Below, piece by piece: positions 1 to 4,238 of a stretch of 6,940 bases of DNA; positions within the stretch are counted from its first letter, which is position 1; each line of letters begins with the position of its first letter. The notes beneath the pieces are model-generated. The model had not been told where the DNA came from. It was given only the letters and a program-made list of their open reading frames with translations, and made no database searches. This stretch comes from Planctomycetota bacterium. GTDB lineage: Bacteria; Planctomycetota; Phycisphaerae; UBA1845; CAIVHJ01. The stretch covers positions 1-6,940 of the forward strand of contig JACZTW010000207.1 of NCBI GenBank assembly GCA_022573485.1, given 5' to 3'. The position numbers and the translations under genes were made by a program.

Positions 1-219
1 CGTGCCGACGTTCAGCGAGTTGATGCCGCTGGACGTCAAATCCCATTTCAGCGGTCTTTGGGCGCGAAAGGCCATGAACTGCACGAGGATCATCAGGCCC
101 GCCGCGAAGATGATGCTCACCGTTACCATCGTGCCGACGGTCCAGCGCCGCCCGGCGAACTGCATCGGGGCCTGGGCGCCGCTCGTCGCGGCTGTCTGCT
201 TGCTCTTTTCTACCGCCAT
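1..219 (-). CDS. GldG-like ABC transporter auxiliary membrane protein, N-terminal part (cut by window edge)
   Basis: The reading frame is open from an ATG at 217-219 to the window edge, giving the first 73 residues. The protein starts with a polar stretch of about 25 residues, has one hydrophobic segment at about 27-51 that should anchor it in the inner membrane, and then shows the pattern LKWDLTSSGINSLNVGT (residues 57-73). This resembles the 'WDLT...SLS' motif that follows the first helix in GldG/ABC-type uncharacterized auxiliary proteins, whose large extracytoplasmic domain would lie outside this window. A GGAG at 228-231 sits 8 bases before the ATG. The start overlaps the end of the upstream permease gene by 10 bases, so the two are probably translated together. 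The family call rests on the short N-terminus plus the gene order ATPase-permease-this gene, which is the usual Gld-type order. The real substrate is unknown, and the resemblance does not imply gliding motility. Confidence 0.72.
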   Translation of the reverse strand, partial: MAVEKSKQTAATSGAQAPMQFAGRRWTVGTMVTVSIIFAAGLMILVQFMAFRAQRPLKWDLTSSGINSLNVGT

Positions 220-929
220 CGCCGCGACTCCAGTACTTTCACGGATATAAACAACAGGAAAACCGTGGAGGTCACGAAGAACAGAACATTGTTCAGATTG
301 ATCGCCCCCTGCACGAATTCCGAGAATTGATGGCCGACGGAGATGTGCTGCAGCACCACCCGCAACCAGCCCTCCACATGAGAAGCGAATCGATCAATCA
401 GCACGGCCAGCACGGCCAGCACCGAAAAGCTGGTCAGCACCGCGATGATTTGATTGCTCGTACACGTCGAGAAGAACAGCCCGACCGCGATGTACAGCCC
501 GCCCATCAAAAGCAGGCCAATGTAACCCGCAACCAGGGCGCCGATATCCGGATCGCCGAACATCGAGACGGCCAACACGTACACCAGCGTGGTCGCCAGC
601 AGCAGACCGTAGAAGATGAACGTTCCCAGAAACTTGCCCACGATGACGGCGGCGTCGCTGACCGGCGCGGTCATGAGCGACTCGATCGTGCCCTGCCGGA
701 ATTCCTCACTCATCAGCCGCATGGTCAGCATGGGCATGATAAACAGCAACACCAGCGGCATGAAGCGCCCGAACAAAAACCGCAGCGACGCTTCCTCGCC
801 GGAGGTCAAATTGATGAAGCTGAAGAAGTAGCCGTTGAGCGCCAGGAAAACCACCAGCACGACATAAGCAATCGGCGAACAAAAGAACGCCAACAACTCG
901 CGTTGCGTAATGGTAAGTGCGCCTCGCAC
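210..929 (-). CDS. ABC-2 type transporter permease (GldF/NosY-like)
   Basis: This is the membrane subunit of an ABC exporter, expected to form the inner-membrane channel with the ATPase encoded just upstream. From the chosen GTG at 927-929 it has 239 residues. It begins MRGALTITQREL followed by a first hydrophobic segment (about 19-38). Further segments lie at about 56-75, 100-122, 127-150, 155-178 and 208-232, so six helices. Between helices 2 and 3 is the family hallmark MSEEFRQGTIESLMTAPVSD, a cytoplasmic loop with the conserved E-GT-E-L-P pattern of ABC-2 permeases that should touch the ATPase. The frame also opens at a GTG at 966-968 (252 residues), but the internal GTG has a GGGAG 8 bases upstream and gives an N-terminus that fits the family better. 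The stop (TAG) lies inside the next gene, a 10-base overlap. The cargo cannot be predicted. Confidence 0.88.
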   Translation of the reverse strand: MRGALTITQRELLAFFCSPIAYVVLVVFLALNGYFFSFINLTSGEEASLRFLFGRFMPLVLLFIMPMLTMRLMSEEFRQGTIESLMTAPVSDAAVIVGKFLGTFIFYGLLLATTLVYVLAVSMFGDPDIGALVAGYIGLLLMGGLYIAVGLFFSTCTSNQIIAVLTSFSVLAVLAVLIDRFASHVEGWLRVVLQHISVGHQFSEFVQGAINLNNVLFFVTSTVFLLFISVKVLESRRWR

Positions 930-937
930 GATCAATA

Positions 938-942
938 CTCCC
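938..942 (-). promoter_or_regulatory. Ribosome binding site deciding the permease start
   Basis: On the minus strand GGGAG lies 8 bases before the GTG at 927-929. The other possible start, the GTG at 966-968, has only a weak purine match upstream. This is the main reason for choosing the shorter 239-residue permease. Confidence 0.55.
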
Positions 943-996
943 ACGAAAAACCGTCGATCCACGCCCACGCGCCTACACGCCTAATCGTCAGCGCGC

Positions 997-1935
997 TCAC
1001 GCCCGACTCTGCTCCGCCACAATTTTTATGAAGAAGTCTTCCAAGCTCGCAACTTCATGTCGAATCTCACGCAATTCCCAGCCCTTATCAGCGGCCAGCT
1101 TAGCCACCAAGGGTCGTATGTCGGATCCGGGAGCCGTGTCAATGCTCAAGCGACACCAGCCGTCGGTGCTCTGCGACTCGACTCGGCGCACGCCGGCCAA
1201 GCCCTTGACCGCAGCGGCCACCTCGCCGTCCGCTCCTTTGATTTCTGAGATGAGCCGCGACGACTCGCTGATCTTGGCGCGCAACTCGCTCGGCGAGCCC
1301 TTAGCCACCACTTCGCCGCGAGCAATAATGATCACGTCCGAGCAAATCGCCTCGACTTCCGAGAGGATGTGCGAACTGAGCATCACAGTGTGCCGTTCGC
1401 CCAGCTTGGAGATCAGATTCCGCGTCTGGCGGATCTGCGTGGGGTCCAGCCCGATGGTCGGCTCATCCAGAAACAGGACTTTGGGATCATTGATCAGCGC
1501 GTCGGCCAAGCCCACTCGTTGCTTCATGCCCTTGGATAGTTGCCCGATCGGGCGGTCAATGAATTCCTCCAGCCAGCACTCTCCGGAGACATATTCGATT
1601 CGCTTGGCAATTTCTGCCCGAGGCACGCCTTTCAGCTTGGCCCGGAACTTCAGAAACTCCCGCACGCGCATCTCCGGGTACATCGGCGTCGATTCGGGCA
1701 GATACCCAATGTGCTGCCGGACCTTCATGGACTCAGTGAAAACATCGAACCCCGCGACCCGCGCGGAGCCGCTGTTGGCAGCGTGGTAGCCTGTGAGGAT
1801 TCGCAGGGTGGTGGACTTGCCGGCCCCGTTAGGGCCTAAAAACCCCACAATTTGCCCTTCAGCCACGTCAAAGCTGATATCTTTGACCGCGAGGACGGGG
1901 CCGAACCATTTGGTCAGATTCCGGACTTCTATCAT
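997..1935 (-). CDS. ABC transporter ATP-binding protein (GldA/CcmA-like)
   Basis: This 312-residue protein is the ATPase that powers the ABC-2 permease encoded 67 bases downstream (28 bases if the longer permease start is used). All nucleotide-binding motifs are intact: Walker A GPNGAGKST at 34-42, a signature motif LSKGMKQR at 133-140, Walker B VLFLDEPT at 153-160, the D-loop GLDP at 162-165 and the H-loop histidine at 189 (SSHIL). The Q-loop position reads IGYLPE (76-81), with Glu in place of the usual Gln; this is also seen in GldA-type ATPases. Residues from about 225 to 312 form the C-terminal extension typical of ATPases paired with ABC-2 permeases. The ATG at 1933-1935 gives the standard MIEVRNLTK start but has no good Shine-Dalgarno sequence; a tiny upstream ORF ends over it. 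Together with the two downstream genes it probably forms one operon encoding an exporter or envelope-modifying complex. Confidence 0.93.
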   Translation of the reverse strand: MIEVRNLTKWFGPVLAVKDISFDVAEGQIVGFLGPNGAGKSTTLRILTGYHAANSGSARVAGFDVFTESMKVRQHIGYLPESTPMYPEMRVREFLKFRAKLKGVPRAEIAKRIEYVSGECWLEEFIDRPIGQLSKGMKQRVGLADALINDPKVLFLDEPTIGLDPTQIRQTRNLISKLGERHTVMLSSHILSEVEAICSDVIIIARGEVVAKGSPSELRAKISESSRLISEIKGADGEVAAAVKGLAGVRRVESQSTDGWCRLSIDTAPGSDIRPLVAKLAADKGWELREIRHEVASLEDFFIKIVAEQSRA

Positions 1936-1958
1936 GTCTGTCGATCGACCTGTTTCAT
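1932..1958 (-). other. Possible 8-codon upstream ORF overlapping the ATPase start
   Basis: On the minus strand an ATG at 1956-1958 opens a short frame, MKQVDRQT, whose TGA stop shares ATGA with the start codon of the ABC ATPase. The ATPase has no clear ribosome binding site, so ribosomes finishing this short frame could restart on it. The short frame itself also lacks an obvious Shine-Dalgarno sequence, and a frame this small can arise by chance. It lies downstream of the predicted promoter and so inside the predicted leader. Confidence 0.22.
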
Positions 1959-2015
1959 GGTCAAATAGATGGTTGGAATCACCCTTGCCGCTCGATATTC
2001 GGCGACTTCGGAGTA

Positions 2016-2042
2016 ATTATACGTGAGCGTCTCGCTTGTCAA
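2016..2042 (-). promoter_or_regulatory. Predicted sigma70-type promoter for the ABC transporter operon
   Basis: Reading the minus strand, a perfect -35 hexamer TTGACA (2042 to 2037) is followed after 15 bases by a perfect -10 hexamer TATAAT (2021 to 2016). The spacer is two bases shorter than the usual 17. Transcription would begin near 2009 and leave a leader of about 74 bases before the ATPase ATG. The gap between the ABC operon and pckA (1936-2191) contains both divergent promoters. For pckA only a weak candidate is visible (TTGCGG at 2060-2065, TAAACT at 2082-2087, 16-base spacer), which I do not annotate separately. If that weak promoter were used, the pckA start at 2102 would have almost no leader. 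Confidence 0.5.
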
Positions 2043-2179
2043 GAGCGGAAAGGCATGGCTTGCGGCGGGGCATCGGCCGAGTAAACTTGTTGAAGGGCCA
2101 AATGCCAGGATTCCAAAACGAACCGTCGAGGCGGAGAATCGATTTGCAAAACACGCAAACAGCCACAACTTCAGGGAGC

Positions 2180-2185
2180 AAGGGG
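2180..2185 (+). promoter_or_regulatory. Ribosome binding site deciding the pckA start
   Basis: AAGGGG lies 6 bases before the GTG at 2192-2194. This is a better-placed and purine-richer site than the GAAGG at 2092-2096, which stands only 5 bases before the alternative ATG at 2102. It supports the 530-residue form of PckA. Confidence 0.5.
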
Positions 2186-2191
2186 ACCGCC

Positions 2192-3784
2192 GTGGAAACT
2201 AAAGGTTTCTCTCCGAGCAGCTATGGTATCGATGAACATGGTTTGAGCAATGTCGGCACCGCATACTGGAACCTGGGATCCGCCGAGTTGGTAGAGCACG
2301 CCGTACGCCTCGGCGAGGGCCAATTGGCCGCCAACGGCGCGCTGGTCGCCGAGACCGGCAGCCGCACCGGCCGATCGCCCAACGATAAGTTCCTTGTGAA
2401 GTCCACGCCCTCGCAAGAACTGGTCAACTGGGGCAAGATCAATGTGCCCATCGAGCGCGCGCGTTTCGACAAGCTCCGCAAGGACATGATCGCCTCTCTG
2501 GCCGGCAAACATGTTTACGTGCAGGATTGTTTTGCGGGGGCCGACCCGGATTATCGCCTGCCCATCCGCGTGATCACCGAGTATGCCTGGCACAGCCTCT
2601 TCGCACGGACCATGTTTGTGCGCCCGCCGGTCGGCACCACCGGCAACCATGTTCCCGATTTCACGATTCTCGGCCTGCCGAGCTTTCAGGCCGACCCAGT
2701 GCAACACGGTACCCACTCCGAAGCGTTCGTCATCATCGATTTCGAGCAGCACATGATCCTCCTCGGCGGGTTGCACTACGCCGGCGAGATCAAGAAGAGC
2801 GTCTTCACCATTATGAATCACCTCTTGCCGCAGCGCGACGTGCTGCCCATGCATTGCAGCGCCAACGTGGGCTCCGATGGCGACACGGCTCTATTCTTCG
2901 GACTGAGCGGCACGGGCAAGACCACTTTGTCCGCCGATCCGAAGCGAAGGTTGATCGGCGACGACGAGCACGGCTGGAGCCCGACCGGCATATTCAACTT
3001 CGAGGGCGGCTGCTATGCCAAGTGCATCAAGCTGTCCGAAGAGACCGAGCCGCAGATCTACCGGGCGCTGAAGTTCGGCAGTGTTTTGGAAAACGTCATC
3101 ATCGATCCAGTGACGCGCCTGCCCGACTACGACGACGACTCGCGTACTGAAAACACGCGGGCCGGCTATCCGCTTGAGTACATCGACAACATCGTCACGC
3201 CCAGCATCGGCGGACACCCGAAGAACGTGGTCTTTTTGACTTGCGACGCATTCGGCGTGTTGCCGCCGATCTCGCGGCTGACTGAAGAGCAGGCCATGTA
3301 CCACTTCCTGTCCGGCTATACCGCCAAGGTCGCCGGCACTGAAGCCGGCATTACCGAACCGCAGGCGACGTTCAGCTCGCTCTTCGGCGCCCCGTTTTTC
3401 ACGCAAAAACCGATGACCTACGCCCGCATGTTGGCCGACCGCCTCAAGCAGCACGGCGCCCGCTGCTGGCTGGTCAACACCGGCTGGACCGGCGGCCCTT
3501 ACGGCGTCGGCCAGCGCATGAGCCTGCCGCACACCCGGGTCCTGCTCAACGCGGCCCTCGGCGGAGCGCTGGACAACGTCGAATACACCACCGGCCCCGT
3601 CTTCGGCCTGAAGATTCCCAAGAGCTGCCCAGACGTGCCCGCCGAGGTGCTCGTTCCGCAGAACACCTGGAACGACAAAGCCGCCTATCAAGCCAAGAAC
3701 AAGGAACTGGCAGAGCGCTTCAAAGAGAACTTCAAGAAGTTCGAAGGCGTCCCCGCCGAAGTGCTCAGCGCCGGCCCGCAATAG
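2192..3784 (+). CDS. pckA: Phosphoenolpyruvate carboxykinase (ATP)
   Basis: PckA turns oxaloacetate plus ATP into phosphoenolpyruvate, ADP and CO2, the first committed step of gluconeogenesis from C4 acids, in the cytosol. From the GTG at 2192 the protein has 530 residues, close to the roughly 540 of Escherichia coli PckA. The substrate-binding arginine lies in TGRSPNDK (Arg61). The metal-binding lysine and histidine are in GEIKKS (Lys201/Lys202) and MHCSAN (His221). The kinase-1 P-loop GLSGTGKTT is at 237-245 and the kinase-2 motif GDDEHGW, with metal-binding Asp258, at 256-262. TENTR at 319-323 carries the arginine matching E. coli Arg333. Nothing catalytic is missing. The frame opens further upstream at TTG 2036 and ATG 2102; those would add 52 or 30 polar, low-complexity residues that do not look conserved. 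The gene stands alone, divergent from the ABC operon and convergent with the FG-GAP/TPR pair. Confidence 0.96.
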   Translation: METKGFSPSSYGIDEHGLSNVGTAYWNLGSAELVEHAVRLGEGQLAANGALVAETGSRTGRSPNDKFLVKSTPSQELVNWGKINVPIERARFDKLRKDMIASLAGKHVYVQDCFAGADPDYRLPIRVITEYAWHSLFARTMFVRPPVGTTGNHVPDFTILGLPSFQADPVQHGTHSEAFVIIDFEQHMILLGGLHYAGEIKKSVFTIMNHLLPQRDVLPMHCSANVGSDGDTALFFGLSGTGKTTLSADPKRRLIGDDEHGWSPTGIFNFEGGCYAKCIKLSEETEPQIYRALKFGSVLENVIIDPVTRLPDYDDDSRTENTRAGYPLEYIDNIVTPSIGGHPKNVVFLTCDAFGVLPPISRLTEEQAMYHFLSGYTAKVAGTEAGITEPQATFSSLFGAPFFTQKPMTYARMLADRLKQHGARCWLVNTGWTGGPYGVGQRMSLPHTRVLLNAALGGALDNVEYTTGPVFGLKIPKSCPDVPAEVLVPQNTWNDKAAYQAKNKELAERFKENFKKFEGVPAEVLSAGPQ

Positions 3785-3787
3785 CGT

Positions 3788-3798
3788 GCCCTTCGGGC
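3788..3798 (+). terminator. Small hairpin just after pckA (weak terminator candidate)
   Basis: Four bases after the pckA stop, GCCC-TTC-GGGC can fold into a 4-bp stem with a 3-base loop. The following bases 3801-3810 are T-rich but not a clean T-run. The stem is too short for a convincing intrinsic terminator; the GC-rich hairpin at 4089-4114 is stronger. Confidence 0.25.
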
Positions 3799-3826
3799 CA
3801 GTATTTGTTTAGCATCTGGGTGTCAC

Positions 3827-3937
3827 GTAGGGCCATTCGCGTAGGAACATGCGTGTCCCGTAGAAACATTTGCATAGGAACATGCGTTTCCCGTAGAGAC
3901 ATGCGCATAGGAACATTCGTGTCCCGTAGGGACATTT
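3827..3937. repeat. 33-base tandem repeat, three full copies plus a partial fourth
   Basis: Full units lie at 3827-3859, 3860-3892 and 3893-3925, and the first 12 bases of a fourth at 3926-3937. Each unit has two related halves of 14 and 19 bases beginning with (G/A)TAG and containing ACAT or CCAT. As a result, the pattern TAG-N3-CAT recurs seven times, starting at 3828, 3842, 3861, 3875, 3894, 3908 and 3927, spaced strictly 14, 19, 14, 19, 14, 19. The junctions between units are more or less decayed forms of the palindrome GTCCCGTAGGGAC, perfect only at 3921-3933. A further fragment (11 of 13 bases like 3861-3873) is at 4021-4033. Because the period is 33 bases (11 codons), every frame yields an 11-residue repeat, so short ORFs here do not show coding. 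Confidence 0.85.
3921..3933. repeat. Palindrome GTCCCGTAGGGAC, copy 1
   Basis: A perfect 5-bp inverted repeat around a GTA loop, at the junction of tandem unit 3 and partial unit 4. It is identical over 13 bases to the copy at 3990-4002. Confidence 0.8.
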
Positions 3938-3945
3938 GAGAATAG

Positions 3946-3965
3946 CCCAGCGATTCATCGCTGGG
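3946..3965. repeat. Perfect 8-bp stem hairpin with TTCA loop
   Basis: CCCAGCGA (3946-3953) and TCGCTGGG (3958-3965) are exact inverted repeats separated by TTCA. One G-T and one A-T pair could lengthen the stem to 10 bp. No T-run follows on the plus strand, so it is more likely part of the palindromic repeat cluster than a classical terminator. Confidence 0.75.
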
Positions 3966-3989
3966 TTCCGAATCCAAGCCCGCAATATA

Positions 3990-4002
3990 GTCCCGTAGGG
4001 AC
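3990..4002. repeat. Palindrome GTCCCGTAGGGAC, copy 2
   Basis: Exact 13-base match to 3921-3933, 69 bases further on, with the 3946-3965 hairpin between the two. It can form a 5-bp stem with a GTA loop. Confidence 0.8.
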
Positions 4003-4049
4003 GGCTGAGGCACTCGACCACAGAAACATTCGCCGACTTCACTTCAGTC

Positions 4050-4062
4050 GTCCCGACGGGAC
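4050..4062. repeat. Variant palindrome GTCCCGACGGGAC
   Basis: Same 5-bp arms as the palindromes at 3921 and 3990, but with a GAC loop in place of GTA. This looks like a diverged member of the same family. Confidence 0.7.
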
Positions 4063-4088
4063 TTGTTGGCTCAACAGCACTCTTTCGT

Positions 4089-4124
4089 CCCAGCCCCGGC
4101 GCGCCGGGACTGGGCTATTTTCAT
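4089..4124 (+). terminator. GC-rich hairpin with T-rich tail, candidate terminator for pckA
   Basis: Bases 4089-4101 and 4102-4114 form a near-perfect inverted repeat: CCCAG pairs with CTGGG, one C/A mismatch follows, then CCCGGCG pairs with CGCCGGG. On the plus strand the hairpin is followed by CTATTTTCATT, so it has the form of an intrinsic terminator about 300 bases after pckA. A 14-base perfect palindrome must open a small loop when folded as RNA. On the minus strand no T-run follows, so it would not obviously end the FG-GAP transcript. It may also simply be another member of the local palindrome cluster. Confidence 0.4.
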
Positions 4125-4127
4125 TAG

Positions 4128-4140
4128 GCCCCTACGGGGC
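4128..4140. repeat. Palindrome GCCCCTACGGGGC
   Basis: A perfect 5-bp inverted repeat with a TAC loop. Read on the minus strand it is GCCCCGTAGGGGC, so it shares the core CCCGTAGGG with the palindromes at 3921 and 3990 but points the other way. The rest of the gap, 4141-4203, holds nothing I can name. Confidence 0.7.
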
Positions 4141-4203
4141 TGGCATCTACGCGCTGCGCGGCCGCGAAACACATACTCACACCACCGACTCACTGCGGAT
4201 GAA

Positions 4204-4233
4204 CCAGTCGCATCCCAACGAGGTTTCGAGATA
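4204..4233 (+). repeat. 30-base repeat, left copy (inverted relative to 6887-6916)
   Basis: This segment matches the minus strand of 6916 to 6887 at 24 of 30 positions. The best part is 4214-4233 (CCCAACGAGGTTTCGAGATA), with 18 of 20 identical. It ends 5 bases beyond the stop codon of the FG-GAP/ASPIC gene. Together the copies bracket the two-gene module as inverted repeats. Confidence 0.6.
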
Positions 4234-4238
4234 TCATT

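Noticed and set aside
327..1031. Plus-strand frame (234 codons), rich in Gln, His and Arg
   Set aside because: Antisense shadow of the ABC-2 permease; the composition is what hydrophobic codons give when read on the other strand.
917..1789. Plus-strand frame (290 codons) opposite the ABC ATPase
   Set aside because: Shadow of a gene with complete Walker A, signature and Walker B motifs; Ser/Arg-rich with no domain.
1932..2168. Minus-strand frame of 78 codons in the gap before the ABC ATPase
   Set aside because: It crosses the predicted promoter boxes and has no recognisable features. Only its last 8 codons, as an upstream ORF, seemed worth noting.
2891..3781. Minus-strand frame (296 codons) opposite pckA
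   Set aside because: Shadow of the conserved pckA sequence; no motif of its own.
3827..3937. CRISPR-like appearance of the repeats
   Set aside because: The 33-base units are directly adjacent with no spacers, units differ by several bases, and no cas gene is present.
3765..4013. Minus-strand frame of 82 codons encoding an 11-residue repeat (like SLRDTHVPMRM)
   Set aside because: It is the 33-base tandem repeat read in frame. The same region gives 11-residue repeats in other frames too, the frame runs into the end of pckA, and no ribosome binding site or known domain is seen.
3809..4042. Second minus-strand frame of 77 codons over the same repeats
   Set aside because: Another frame of the same tandem repeat, Cys/Tyr/Arg-rich with no protein-like pattern; not coding.
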